A stretch of DNA of 64,000 bases. Origin: a virus. The DNA lies in IMG/VR virus record IMGVR_UViG_3300044732_000704, positions 29,435 through 93,434 of that record; one strand, given 5' to 3'. The notes beneath the pieces were generated by a model. That model saw nothing but the letters and a program-made list of their open reading frames with translations, did no database searches and was not told the DNA's origin. The translations under genes were made by a program, and so were the position numbers. Below, one piece after another: positions 49,507-59,551 of the stretch (the first letter of the stretch is position 1; every line of letters starts with the position of its first letter).

Positions 49507-50853
49507 ATGGCTGGTGCTATTACCGACATTGCAAATGTCACCATCTCTTTACAAGGTGTTACTGTTAGCCGTCAGGGTTATGGTACTCCGGTATTCTTAG
49601 CGAAACACCGCTTCACTCAGGAAGTAGTTACCGCTTATTCTAATCTTTTATCTGTTGGTCAAGTATTCCCTACTACTCACAGTGTATACAAAGCTGCTAC
49701 TCAATTCTTCGCTAACACCCCAGTTGGTAAAGCGTTTAAAGTTGGTCAGATTGAAGCTGATTTAAAGCTGACTCCTTCCGCTGTTGCTACTGGTAAGATT
49801 TATAGCTTCACAATCGCTTCAGGTGCTGTATCGGCTAATATCTCTGTTACAGCTACTGGTTCAGATACAACTACTACAATCGCTACAGCTATTGCTGCTG
49901 CTGTTGAAGCATCTACTGTAGGTGCATTAGTTGCCGCTACAGCAGCTACTGGCGTTGTTACAATCGCTCCTACAGGTACTAACAAGTTTGCTGTAACTGC
50001 TCTACTGAACGTAACAGATTCTTATACCTCTACAGCTACTGCTCCACAAGCTCTGCAACGTGTATTAGACGCTGACTCAGATTGCTACTTCATTGCATCA
50101 GAAGACCATTCAGAAGCATGGGTATTAGCTATGGCTGCTGATGTAGAAGCCCGTAGTAAACTGTATGCTGTTGCTGTTGAAGGTGCTACTAACTACGGTA
50201 CTTACGTTAAAGGTGCTGCTGTATCAGGTGACATCTTAGGTAAGCTGTCAGATGCTGGTTACTTCCGTACATTCGGTTTGTATCATCAACGTGCTGATGA
50301 AGACTTCGTGGAATTAAACTACGTAGGTCACAATGCTCCGTTTGATGCTGGTTCAGTAATTTGGACTAACAACGTAGTTGCTCTGGCTGCTTCTCAGAAT
50401 GTAGACGGTAATGTCCTGACACAAACACAACAGAATAATTTGTCTGCTCGTAATGCTACATTCATTCGTTTAGAAGGTGGTCAGAATGCTACTCGTGGTG
50501 GTCTGGTTGCTGGTGGTGAGCGCATTGACAACATCCGTGGTCGTGATGCTTTAGAGAATGAAATGAAAGCTAACCTGACTGCTCTGTTACTGTCTCAGAA
50601 AGGCGGTAAGCTGCCATACAACAACAACGGTATCAACGCTGTTCGTTCTACCATTGCTAAAACTCTGGATCTGTTTGTTCGCCGTAGCTTCATCAATGAC
50701 AACTACTTAATCACTTTACCTGATGAGCGTGACGTATCCGCTGCGAAGAAAGGTTTAGGTCTGTTGGACGAAGGTTACTTCAAAGCTGAGTTGTCTGGTT
50801 CAATCGAATTGATTGACATCACCGGTACACTGGCAATTTCTTTTAACGCTTAA
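49507..50853 (+). CDS. Tail sheath protein
   Basis: 448 residues. N-terminal ITDIANVTISLQGVTVSRQG and C-terminal SFINDNYLITLPDERDVSAA region fit the DUF3383-type sheath of contractile tails. Ala/Thr-rich inserted domain (about 90-170). It makes this a myovirus. Confidence 0.8.
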   Translation: MAGAITDIANVTISLQGVTVSRQGYGTPVFLAKHRFTQEVVTAYSNLLSVGQVFPTTHSVYKAATQFFANTPVGKAFKVGQIEADLKLTPSAVATGKIYSFTIASGAVSANISVTATGSDTTTTIATAIAAAVEASTVGALVAATAATGVVTIAPTGTNKFAVTALLNVTDSYTSTATAPQALQRVLDADSDCYFIASEDHSEAWVLAMAADVEARSKLYAVAVEGATNYGTYVKGAAVSGDILGKLSDAGYFRTFGLYHQRADEDFVELNYVGHNAPFDAGSVIWTNNVVALAASQNVDGNVLTQTQQNNLSARNATFIRLEGGQNATRGGLVAGGERIDNIRGRDALENEMKANLTALLLSQKGGKLPYNNNGINAVRSTIAKTLDLFVRRSFINDNYLITLPDERDVSAAKKGLGLLDEGYFKAELSGSIELIDITGTLAISFNA

Positions 50854-50865
50854 TTGGAGTAAACA

Positions 50866-51360
50866 ATGGCTTATATTAAAACTTACTCACCTCAAAGTGT
50901 GCGCATCTCTTGGGGTGGGGTTATGATCACGGGTTACGCAGATGGTGAATTCGTTACTATCACCCCTAACTCCGACTTAACTGACGAGGTTGTGGGCGCT
51001 GCCGGCGATGTGGCACTTACAAAGATTGCCAACTACACAGCAATGGTAACAATCACTCTGTTACAGAATGCTGAGTGTAACTTATACTTATCAAACATCT
51101 ATGCTGCACAGCAACGTGCTGACGATATTGTTCGTGAGAACATGACCATTGTAGACCCATCTGGTTCAACCCTGTATGAATGCCGTGACGCACACCTAAA
51201 AACTGCTGCTCCGGTAACATTATCGGATGGTCAGAACGCGAAAAGCTGGCAATTCTTTGTCTCTAACATGATTCCTGTTTCTTCTAACAGTGAAATCACT
51301 CAAGCCCTCGGCATTGCGTCCCAAGTCGCAGCCGCAGCCGAACTTCTTGGTGTAGGCTAG
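50866..51360 (+). CDS. Tail tube-like protein (DUF3277-type)
   Basis: 164 residues, VRISWGGVMITGYADGEFV and acidic/polar strands as in tube proteins that follow DUF3383 sheaths. High-expression codon use. Terminator follows. Confidence 0.75.
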   Translation: MAYIKTYSPQSVRISWGGVMITGYADGEFVTITPNSDLTDEVVGAAGDVALTKIANYTAMVTITLLQNAECNLYLSNIYAAQQRADDIVRENMTIVDPSGSTLYECRDAHLKTAAPVTLSDGQNAKSWQFFVSNMIPVSSNSEITQALGIASQVAAAAELLGVG

Positions 51361-51368
51361 TAATGATT

Positions 51369-51395
51369 AGCCCCGCTTTGTCGGGGCTTTTTACT
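51369..51395 (+). terminator. Terminator after the tail tube gene
   Basis: AGCCCCG-CTTTGT-CGGGGCT then TTTTACTTT. Confidence 0.8.
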
Positions 51396-51408
51396 TTAAG
51401 AGGTGATT

Positions 51409-51975
51409 GTGTTGAACTTTAACGGTAGTGGTTGGTCACTATTCAAAGATAGGTCGGTTGCCGTATACAACCCAAGGTTAGTTTCTTTAGTATTAGGAAG
51501 TCAACCTATCACTGAATTTGCTCCTGACCAGATGGTTAACATTTCCTACGCTGCTGAGAATATCGGCGTAGTAAAGGGTATCGATGGTAACACGGCATTA
51601 CAGAGACAAACAAACAAAGACGCTATTGTAACATTCACTCTACTTCAGATGAGTCAGAACAATAAGTGGTTGTTAGATATTCAGCGTAATATGCAAGACC
51701 CTAGAAAACCTATTGAGCTTCCTCAATTAGTGTTTACAGATTATAACTTAATGGTGAGTTGGAAGTCAACATCATCATTCATTCAGAAGCATCCAGACCA
51801 ATCCTATACGAATATGGCTGGTGCTACAACATGGTCGGTGTACTGTATTGACATGCAGCCTAACCAGAACATTAAACTAGATGATTCATTATTGACGAAT
51901 GAGCAAATCCTATTCCGTAAAGTAGGTGAAGCGGTGAAGTCTGTTGGGAAACAGATTACATCAGTATTCTCGTAA
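51409..51975 (+). CDS. Second tail-tube-like structural protein, 188 aa
   Basis: Start uncertain: GTG 51409 (AGAGGTGAT upstream) or GTG 51403. Strand pattern resembles the preceding tube protein (MVNISYAAENIGVV, DAIVTFTLLQMSQN), so a tube or tail-initiator paralogue is likely. Confidence 0.6.
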   Translation: MLNFNGSGWSLFKDRSVAVYNPRLVSLVLGSQPITEFAPDQMVNISYAAENIGVVKGIDGNTALQRQTNKDAIVTFTLLQMSQNNKWLLDIQRNMQDPRKPIELPQLVFTDYNLMVSWKSTSSFIQKHPDQSYTNMAGATTWSVYCIDMQPNQNIKLDDSLLTNEQILFRKVGEAVKSVGKQITSVFS

Positions 51976-51996
51976 TGAACAAAGGAGAACTTTCAA

Positions 51997-52655
51997 ATGC
52001 AAATGCCAGCAAATAATTTTCGTATGACAGAGATTGACGGAAGTCAATATCAAATTAAACTCTTAGATGGTATGAGTGGTTTCAAAACCTCAGTAGAATT
52101 ATCTAAAGTGTTGTTACCGTTAGTGGGTGAATCATTCGATGCTTCACGACATGATGATGTGTTTCATGGAGCACCTAAAACATTCCGTGAGATGGCACTT
52201 TTACTGTTACAACAATTAGACCAAATCAATTTAGAAGATATGATCTTCAATCGTCTGTTAGCTTATTTAGTTAAAGATGGTGTTCAAGTTAAGTTGGCTG
52301 ATATTATCATGGGCCAATATGAAGTGTTGATTGAATTAGTAGCCTTTGCTATTGAACAGAACTTCGGGAGTCTTTTCAAGGGAAAGGGTTTAATTTCTCG
52401 TTTTCAAGAGAAGTTTCAGAGCATGACCAGCCCTACTTAAATCAAGTATTGGCTGCGATAAAGAAAGGCACCCTTCTTGATGATGAAGATTGGTTCTTTT
52501 ATCAAATATCTGAAATGACTGAATTCAAAGTGAGTGCATGGGAATTAATGAACGTGTACACATATATTGAATGCTTGAAACTACGAGAATATCTGACAAT
52601 CAAATATACAAAAGAAGAAGCATATCGAAAGGATGCTAAACTGCGGGAGAAATAA
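51997..52655 (+). CDS. Tail assembly chaperone G and GT fusion by -1 frameshift
   Basis: The 0-frame product (51997-52440, 147 residues) is the G-like chaperone. At 52380-52386 the heptamer G-GGA-AAG is in frame, the same GGGAAAG slippery site as in phage lambda G-T. Slipping -1 enters the frame that runs without a good start codon to 52655 (89 more residues, including LLDDEDWFFYQISEM), giving a 219-residue GT. It directly precedes the tape measure gene, as expected for chaperones that coat the tape measure. Confidence 0.85.
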
Positions 52656-55600
52656 TGTCCAGCCCAATTGAAGATTTTATTGTCAGCTTGGGATTTGATA
52701 CATCAAAAGTCAAATCTCAAATTCAAGATTTACACAAATCGTTAGAAAAGTTGGCTGTTGGAGTAGATGCTAAACGTGTTAAAAACGGATTAAAAGCTGA
52801 GAAGCAAATATCCGATAACGCTGTAAAAGTTGCTGAAACAACAGCTAAGAAAAAAGAAGACATTGAAAAGAAAACTGTAAAACAATCTATTGCGTTACAG
52901 GATAGTCATGTCAAAGCTCAAATTAAACTGCAAGAAAAACTAGCTAAACAAAAAGCTAGAGACTTCAATCTTGTTGAAAAAGCTTTACAGAAGACACAGA
53001 AGAAAGCGATTGAACGACAAGAAGCGTTGTATCGTTTAAACAATAAAGCCAAACCAGCACAGAATCCATCACAATCTTTTATAGAATCAGCAAAGAGACA
53101 ACAAGCTGTTCGTGGATTATTGAATAATGAACAGAACCCTCAGCTTAAAGCTATGGGCAATTACTATCGTAAGATGCAATCTGACCAGTCGGCTTTAGGT
53201 ATTGCAAACGAACGATTACGTAAACGCAGGTCACTAGGTACTCTCACTAACCTACAAGCTTTCCGTGATCTGAAGTCTAGTGGACCCGAAGGAAGACAAC
53301 ACGCATTACAAGCTCTATTGTCAGCAAGACAAGCTGCTCGTGGTGGTTCATTAGAAAAGATTAAATCCATTCGTGCTACTGTAATTAAACTGAATAGAGA
53401 TTTGAAAGAATCTAATGCTCGTGTAGCTACATTGCTGACAGCACCAACAGGTTCTGCTACTAACAACACATTCAACGCTATCAAGAAGGGTGGTGGTTTT
53501 CAGAACTACACTTCTCAACAACAGTCGATGTTAGTACAAGGCGCTCAGAAACAAACCACACAGAAAGGTGCTGACGCATTTGTTCGCGCAGCAAGAGATG
53601 TAGAACGCTATCGTCCTCTTGGTGGTGCTAAGATTGATGCAGCTATTGCATCAGGTAATATAGATCAGCTTAGAACAGTGACGAAAGAACTGTCTAGGAT
53701 GAACCACGAGCTTGAGAAACAGCGTAGGCATAGTATGGGTGCTGCTGCTGCAATGAGTAGCTTACAGGACTCTACACGCAATATGGTGCGAGAGTATGCT
53801 AGTTTGTATGCTTTGTTTGCAGGTACTACGTATTTCAAAGAACAGATTAAAGCATTAGATTCAATGAATGCTTCTGTATTAGCTGTGTCAGATAATTCTG
53901 AGCAAGCTGCCGCTACAGTAGGTTATCTGAAAGATGTTATTGTACAAAATGGTTTGTCGTTAAAAGATACGACTAAAGACTTTGTTAAACTTCGTGCTGC
54001 AATGCAAGATAAATATTCTCTTGACCAAACTAAGCAAGCATTTGAATCATTAACTAAGTCTGGTATTATTCTTCAGTTGTCACAAGATGATATGGCTGGT
54101 ACAGTAAAAGCTGTAGCACAAATGTTCTCTAAACAACAAGTAATGGCTCAGGAACTTAAAATTAGGTTCGCTGCATAGAAATGTGCAGAAAAATATATTC
54201 CTTTAATTGCGGGGAAATCTTGACAGGTGTTGACTACCGTGTATAATATACAAAGCAAACAGTAATGTGTTTGTGATGGTAAAAACGTCAACAATAGAGA
54301 CAATCCGCAGCGAAGCAGAAAATTCTCTGAAAATCAGTAGGAGCAGAAATGTTTGTAAATAAGATAAAAGTTATAGTATTGAAAGATTACCCAAATTATG
54401 CAGTAAGTGCTTGTGGTAAAGTTTTTAATATAAAAAGAAACAAAGAGATCGCACAATCAATTAAGGTGATAAATAATTATCCTAGTTGTTATGTGAGATT
54501 GTCCGTAGAAGGTGTCGTGTACAATAGAAAAGTACACAGATTAGTTCTTGAAGCATGGCAAGGTTGTCCAGACAAAAAGCTGCAAGTCAACCACAAAGAC
54601 GGTAACTCTTTAAACAATAACGTTGAAAACCTTGAGTGGGTAACAGCCAGTCAAAATCAACGACACGCAGTTTCTACAGGACTTAAAGGTAAAGGCTCAG
54701 ACTTATACAATGCGAGTCTAACTGAAGACGCTGTACATAAAGTTTGTCAAATGCTTGTCAACGGACACAGAATCTGTGATATAGCTAAGGAAGTTAACAC
54801 ATCCAAAGGTGTTATAAGATTGATACGTGCCGGCGACTGTTACTTCCACATAAGGCAGCTTTACAAAATAGAACATAACTATCCCAATGACTTCTCTGTG
54901 AATACTGTCAAGTGGGTTTGTTATAGAATTTTAGACGGATTGGGTGATAAAGAAATTGCGAAACTCAGTAGCAATGACAAGCTCAGTACGATAGAGATAA
55001 AACGAATTAGATATAAGATTCGTTATAAAAACATTTCTGATGAATTTTTCTGAACGTTCAACGGCCAGTCGAAAGACGTAGACTCAAGTGAGTCGAAATG
55101 GGGAACCCTTAACATTAAGTTGAAGGTGAAGATATGGTCTGATCTTACAGGAGACTGTAAGCAGCTTGAATAAAGCGGGGAAGGGTTAACGACCCTTCCT
55201 GAACATAATGTAAAGAACAGCTAGGCGACAGATTACCAATAGCAATGAGAGCCTTAGAAAAATCCACAGGTAAAACAGCTAAAGAGTTGTTTAAAATGAT
55301 GGAGCAAGGACAACTTGGTGCCGAATATATTCTTCCGTTCGTATTACAAATGGAGAAGTTGGTAAACGTCAATGACGCTTATACTAAATCTCTTGATAAG
55401 CTTGGTATTGTAGAGAACAGAATGAAAGCAGCTTTCTCTGTAACTGCTGCTGAGAACTTAGATAAAGGTGGTTTTACTGAAGGTCTGAAAAACTTCTTCA
55501 AAACAATAACTGATCTGGTTAACAATAATGAAGATACACTACAGCGTCTTGGCAGAATATACAAGAAAGTGTTTGATGTACTGTCAGTTGTAGTGAGAGG

Positions 55601-56240
55601 TGCTACACAATGGTTTGCTTCTTTCTTACGTTCTGTAGAAACGGTAGGTCAGGCAATAGGATGGTTTGTTGATAACCCTCTGGCGGCTTTAATAGTGGCT
55701 ATGCCTATTCTGATTACTAATATGAAGAATTTAGGTTTAGTGATGGCTGCTGCTTTCAAAACACCTCTCGTTATTCTGACTACAATCGTAGGTGTACTTG
55801 ATGAAATCAGAGCATACTTTGATGATGATGTAGTTGGTTTGTTTGATGATAAGGGTTGGTCTGAAGAAAAGAGTAAGAAAGTACACGCCCAACGACGAAT
55901 GATGATGGGTATGGGTAGTGCTGAAGACGCTAAACTTGTTGGCGGTGATTTCACAGTAGGGCCATTAGCTCAATTTGGGCAAGACATCGCTAAGAATATG
56001 CCCGTTGCTTCTCAGACAGAACACGGTTCAGTAATACTTTCGGCACTGGAAGGTTTTGCTAAAACATCCTTCGATTATACTATGGCTGGATTGAAAGACT
56101 TTACATCTTGGTATTCACAAAATACTGTTGGTGGTAATATCAGTATCACAATCAATTCACCTGACCCAGAAAAAGCTGGTGAAAGTGTGAAGAAGGAATT
56201 AGAGCGTATGACTGGCATGCAATCTGTTGGAGTAAGGTAA
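52655..56240 (+). CDS. Tape measure protein, split by a group I intron
   Basis: Sets tail length. Exon 1 is 52655-54156, exon 2 is 55211-56240; splicing in a Leu codon joins VMAQEL to KEQLGDRLPIAM and gives 843 residues. N-terminal helices are Lys/Gln-rich; Ala/Met-rich hydrophobic segments occur in exon 2 (LAALIVAMPILITNM). ELKEQLGDRLPGA-type joints are a signature of tape measure proteins of this kind. Starts in TAATG overlap with the GT frame. Confidence 0.88.
54220..54247 (+). promoter_or_regulatory. Consensus sigma70 promoter inside the intron
   Basis: TTGACA (54220-54225), 16 nt, TATAAT (54242-54247), 101 nt before the intron HNH gene. It could transcribe the endonuclease independently of the tail operon. 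Confidence 0.75.
54349..55053 (+). CDS. Intron-encoded HNH homing endonuclease (NUMOD4-HNH)
   Basis: 234 residues. NUMOD4-like start (YPNYAVSACGKVFNIKR), HNH core HRLVLEAWQG...VNHKDGNSLNNNVENLEWV, then an HTH-like DNA-binding C-terminus (CDIAKEVNTSKGVIRLI). This is the standard layout of I-HmuI-like enzymes that spread group I introns. AGTAGGAG precedes ATG. Confidence 0.9.
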   Translation: MFVNKIKVIVLKDYPNYAVSACGKVFNIKRNKEIAQSIKVINNYPSCYVRLSVEGVVYNRKVHRLVLEAWQGCPDKKLQVNHKDGNSLNNNVENLEWVTASQNQRHAVSTGLKGKGSDLYNASLTEDAVHKVCQMLVNGHRICDIAKEVNTSKGVIRLIRAGDCYFHIRQLYKIEHNYPNDFSVNTVKWVCYRILDGLGDKEIAKLSSNDKLSTIEIKRIRYKIRYKNISDEFF

Positions 56241-56875
56241 TGGCTGTATTCTACATCAAAACAAAAGCTGGTGATGTCTTTGAATTGACAGCCACCACTG
56301 ATGTAGGGTTTCAACATAGAAATACTAATACGAAGTTCCCCGTTGAATCGGGGGCTTCTATTACAGATCATTCTGTTGTTGAAAATTCTACGTTTACATT
56401 ATCTGGTGTGATCACTGAAGTTGTCAATCTCACTAAGAACTCTCCACAGAAAGGTATCAAAGATTACATTCAAGGTTTAGATACTTTACGTAAATCTCGT
56501 GAACTATTTACGGTGTTCTTAGACAACCGTTTATCTCCATACAAGAACTGTTTGTTTACAGACTTCAGTGGACAGAAAGGTGTTGTTGAAGGGCTTGGGA
56601 GTTGGCGTATTAATATGTCAATTGAACAAGTACGTATCGTAGACAAAGCTAAAGCTTCTTTAGTTGAAGTAGCTGGGGAATCTTCTGATGATACAGTAAA
56701 CGCAGAAAAAGCTAAAGCTGATGCACTTGCTGGAAAGAAAGACAGCGGTAGTAAGTCTAATACTAAACCTGAAAGTTTATTTCGGGCCGGTGCGGATGCG
56801 GTATTACCTGAAGAACAAATTAATAAGTGGTTGGGTGGTGCGAGATTACCTGATGGTATCACAGGAGCAGGTTAA
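56240..56875 (+). CDS. Distal tail/baseplate protein (Dit-like), 211 aa
   Basis: Beta-rich N-terminal 140 residues (VENSTFTLSGVITEVV, SWRINMSIEQVRIVD) like Dit-type proteins of contractile-tail phages, then a charged linker. Coupled to the tape measure stop by TAATG. Confidence 0.6.
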   Translation: MAVFYIKTKAGDVFELTATTDVGFQHRNTNTKFPVESGASITDHSVVENSTFTLSGVITEVVNLTKNSPQKGIKDYIQGLDTLRKSRELFTVFLDNRLSPYKNCLFTDFSGQKGVVEGLGSWRINMSIEQVRIVDKAKASLVEVAGESSDDTVNAEKAKADALAGKKDSGSKSNTKPESLFRAGADAVLPEEQINKWLGGARLPDGITGAG

Positions 56876-57210
56876 TGGCTTTATCTATATTTGTTCCAAC
56901 AGACGCTTATTCTGAAACACGTATCAGCTTGAACAATCAAATCCTCTACTCCGTAATGAAATGGAACACAAGAGAATCCTCTTGGTATTTTAGTTTACTT
57001 GATGTGAACAAGAATACGTTAATGGATGGTGTTAAACTTTGTTTTGGTGTATGTGCTACAAGTAAGCTATCTAATAACCCTCTGGGTGGTAATATCTATA
57101 TTGTGAATAATACAGATAGTATTGAAGACCTTGGACGTAATAACTTTGGACAGGGTTTGAAGTATGAGTTTGTTTATCTCACTAACGCAGAAGAAGCAGG
57201 AGTGTTCTAA
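56875..57210 (+). CDS. Baseplate protein, 111 aa
   Basis: Beta-rich protein (RISLNNQILYSVMKWNTRES) resembling small baseplate proteins between Dit-like and hub genes. Overlaps both neighbours by one base or codon. Confidence 0.55.
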   Translation: MALSIFVPTDAYSETRISLNNQILYSVMKWNTRESSWYFSLLDVNKNTLMDGVKLCFGVCATSKLSNNPLGGNIYIVNNTDSIEDLGRNNFGQGLKYEFVYLTNAEEAGVF

Positions 57211-58292
57211 TGTCACTGGTGTTTGACCGCAGTTACCGATTGAGTGTAATTGAACAAAAAGTTACGTATACGGGTGGGTCTGCACCAGCGAATATTAAAC
57301 AAGGCTATTCTACAGCATGGAAAGCCTCACCAAACGCTTCAGGAAGCCCTCTGAGCGCTTTACAGCAGACATACCACCCTACCGTATTCTTACAACAAGA
57401 TAATGCAACAGGGAACCTTGTAGGCGTTTCTACAGACACTGCCAATCAGACGAAGACAACATCCGGTGGTGATAGCGTAATGATCACCAACTTACACATG
57501 ACTGCTGAGATTAATAGTGCAGCTAAAGAAGGTGACGTATCTACATCAGTTATCAGAGTATACAACGCTTCAAAAGAAACAAGAGCTAAACTTGAAAGAA
57601 AGAATGCTTACGTAATCCTTGAAGCTGGGTACGGTGAAGATGTTGGTATCGTATTCACTGGAACATCTCAAAGAGCTTTCAGTAGAAAACAAGGTACGGA
57701 TATTGTCACTGAGATACAGTGTGTAGATAGTAACGTGCAATTAAAGACTTCGAGAGTATCTTTTGCTTGGCCTCCAAATACAAAGTATTCTCAAATACTT
57801 ACGGATATTGCTGGCGCAATGAAAGAGCAAGGGATTGCCACTGGCTTTCTGGAAACAAAAGCTAAGAACTTAGATTCGTTACCGTCCCCTGAAGAAACTG
57901 TAGCTAAAGGTGGTTATAGTTTCCAAGGATTATCTTCTCAGTTGTTGGACAAAGTATGTGAGCAATTTGCGTACAATTGGTACATCACACTAAACGAGCT
58001 ATACATTCATCCTCGTACATTCAATAAGTTCACTGTGCAGTATGATATTAATGCTGACCTGATGAAGTCAATGGAACCAGAACAAGAATCAAAGCAAGAG
58101 GTTCCTTCAGTTGAAACTCCTGCACGATTCAAGTTGGTAACATTCTTAGACCATCGTATTAAGATAGGTCAGCTTATCAGAATCACACAAGGTCAATACA
58201 AAGGTTTATATAAAGTAATTTCAGTTGATACACGACTATCTTATTTAGATGGCGGTGGTTGGGATAGTGAAGTAGTATTGGAGATAGCATGA
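57210..58292 (+). CDS. Baseplate hub protein (gpD/gp27-like)
   Basis: 360 residues. SAAKEGDVSTSVIRVYNAS and YVILEAGYGEDVGIVFTGT are typical hub strands, and a late domain has YNWYITLNELYIHPRT. Gene order hub then spike supports the call. Confidence 0.65.
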   Translation: MSLVFDRSYRLSVIEQKVTYTGGSAPANIKQGYSTAWKASPNASGSPLSALQQTYHPTVFLQQDNATGNLVGVSTDTANQTKTTSGGDSVMITNLHMTAEINSAAKEGDVSTSVIRVYNASKETRAKLERKNAYVILEAGYGEDVGIVFTGTSQRAFSRKQGTDIVTEIQCVDSNVQLKTSRVSFAWPPNTKYSQILTDIAGAMKEQGIATGFLETKAKNLDSLPSPEETVAKGGYSFQGLSSQLLDKVCEQFAYNWYITLNELYIHPRTFNKFTVQYDINADLMKSMEPEQESKQEVPSVETPARFKLVTFLDHRIKIGQLIRITQGQYKGLYKVISVDTRLSYLDGGGWDSEVVLEIA

Positions 58293-58933
58293 GCTTAAAA
58301 GCTTTTATGAAAAGTCATTTGGAATCATTGCAGTCACAAATCTTCACTGGACTTCCAGCTATTGTAACTGACAATTCTGAATACGAAAGTAAAAATATTA
58401 TTTCTGTTCGTCCTACAATTGACATGCAGCATTCTGATGGACAAGTGAGTGAATGTCCTGAGATATTCAATGTTCCCGTGATTAACCCTTCTGCTGGTGG
58501 AGGGTTATTATCATTTCCAATTCAGATTGGTGATACAGTTTGGATTGAGTTCTCAATGCGTAACATTGAAGAATGGTTGGAAGGTGATGGTGGCTCTGTT
58601 ACTGAACCAACGCAACGTATGCACGACATGAGTGATGCTGTTGCTATTGTTGGATTGTACACAAAGAATAGTCATTTACAACCAGACAAGAAAGATGTTG
58701 TTCTTAAGTTTAAAGACAATAAGCTGGTACTGAAAGAAGATGGTAATGTAGAGATACATAGTAAGTCTAAATATTCTGTGTACAATGACCAAGAAGAACT
58801 GGTTGCTTTACTCAGTGACATTGTTGACACAATAGCTAACACCACAGTCAACACTATATTCGGCCCTACACCTTTAAACAGTAAAGCACAGATAATGCAA
58901 CTGAAGGCCAAGCTTGACACATTTAAAAAATAG
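58289..58933 (+). CDS. Baseplate spike protein (Gp138-N/gpV-like)
   Basis: 214 residues. N-terminal OB-fold region (VRPTIDMQHSDGQV, PIQIGDTVWIEFS) fits the Gp138 N-terminal spike family, and the C-terminal coil is short. It would puncture the outer membrane. Confidence 0.7.
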   Translation: MSLKAFMKSHLESLQSQIFTGLPAIVTDNSEYESKNIISVRPTIDMQHSDGQVSECPEIFNVPVINPSAGGGLLSFPIQIGDTVWIEFSMRNIEEWLEGDGGSVTEPTQRMHDMSDAVAIVGLYTKNSHLQPDKKDVVLKFKDNKLVLKEDGNVEIHSKSKYSVYNDQEELVALLSDIVDTIANTTVNTIFGPTPLNSKAQIMQLKAKLDTFKK

Positions 58934-58936
58934 CTG

Positions 58937-58965
58937 TTGACAAAATAAGCCAATGGCTTTAATAT
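58937..58965 (+). promoter_or_regulatory. Sigma70 promoter within the tail operon
   Basis: TTGACA (58937-58942), 17 nt, TAATAT (58960-58965), just after the spike gene. AAGCC-AAT-GGCTT forms a small dyad in the spacer. Confidence 0.75.
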
Positions 58966-58980
58966 ATTAGGAGACTTAGA

Positions 58981-59172
58981 ATGGCAATGAGTGCTTCATC
59001 TCTTGCTGCTGCAATCAAATCCGCAGTAAATGCTATTGATGTTGATAATGGAGAAATCACAAATGATTCCGTTATTGACGCTTTAGCCTCCGCTATTGTT
59101 AATCACATCAAAGATAACGCCAAAGCAAATGTTACTGGCGGTAGCTCAGCAGGGCAGTGGCCCATCATCTAA
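58981..59172 (+). CDS. Small baseplate-region protein, 63 aa
   Basis: Ala/Ser/Asn-rich helical protein ending GGSSAGQWPII. First gene behind the 58937 promoter. Its role is unknown; the Gly-rich tail may be a tip or chaperone element. Confidence 0.5.
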   Translation: MAMSASSLAAAIKSAVNAIDVDNGEITNDSVIDALASAIVNHIKDNAKANVTGGSSAGQWPII

Positions 59173-59181
59173 GGGTCTATA

Positions 59182-59541
59182 ATGGCAGACATTAAATTAA
59201 CATCAGCACACGATATAGACTGGAATGATTTTGTATTGACGACTGACAACTCCATGTCTGTAGCTCAGAAGATTAAGATTCGCTTATTACGTTATCGTGG
59301 TGAATACTTCAAAGATACAACGCTCGGTATTGATTACTTTGGGACTGTTCTGGGTAAGACGCAGAAAGAAGTAGTTGATACAATATTCATTGATGAAATC
59401 ACAGACACTGTTGGTGTCCTGACACTTGATGCTTATGAATCTATTCTGGATAGCACTGGTGTATATACAGCTTCTTTTGTAGCAACCACAGACGAGGGTG
59501 TTACATTCCAATTCAATATCCAGCCAATAGAATTACTGTGA
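59182..59541 (+). CDS. Baseplate wedge protein (gpW/gp25-like)
   Basis: 119 residues. AQKIKIRLLRYRGEYFKDTTLGIDY is the gp25/gpW lysozyme-like wedge signature (I-x2-L-L-x-x-G-E). Precedes the J-like gene, as in P2 and Mu. Confidence 0.75.
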   Translation: MADIKLTSAHDIDWNDFVLTTDNSMSVAQKIKIRLLRYRGEYFKDTTLGIDYFGTVLGKTQKEVVDTIFIDEITDTVGVLTLDAYESILDSTGVYTASFVATTDEGVTFQFNIQPIELL

Positions 59542-59551
59542 GGATAAGAGA

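Larger units (their letters stand above)
54157..55210 (+). ncRNA. Group I intron in the tape measure gene (1054 nt, with HNH gene)
   Basis: Exon 1 ends in U (GAACT), intron ends in G (ATAATG). Core: TTGCGGGGAAATC and GACAATCCGCAGCG before the HNH gene, then GACGTAGACTCAAG and GAAGATATGGTCTGA after it. The exact ends are set by the U and G rules because TAAA occurs at both sides. Confidence 0.88.

Noticed and set aside
49800-49985. Minus-strand 61-codon ORF inside the sheath gene
   Set aside because: Antisense shadow caused by the Ala/Thr-rich repeat region of the sheath gene.
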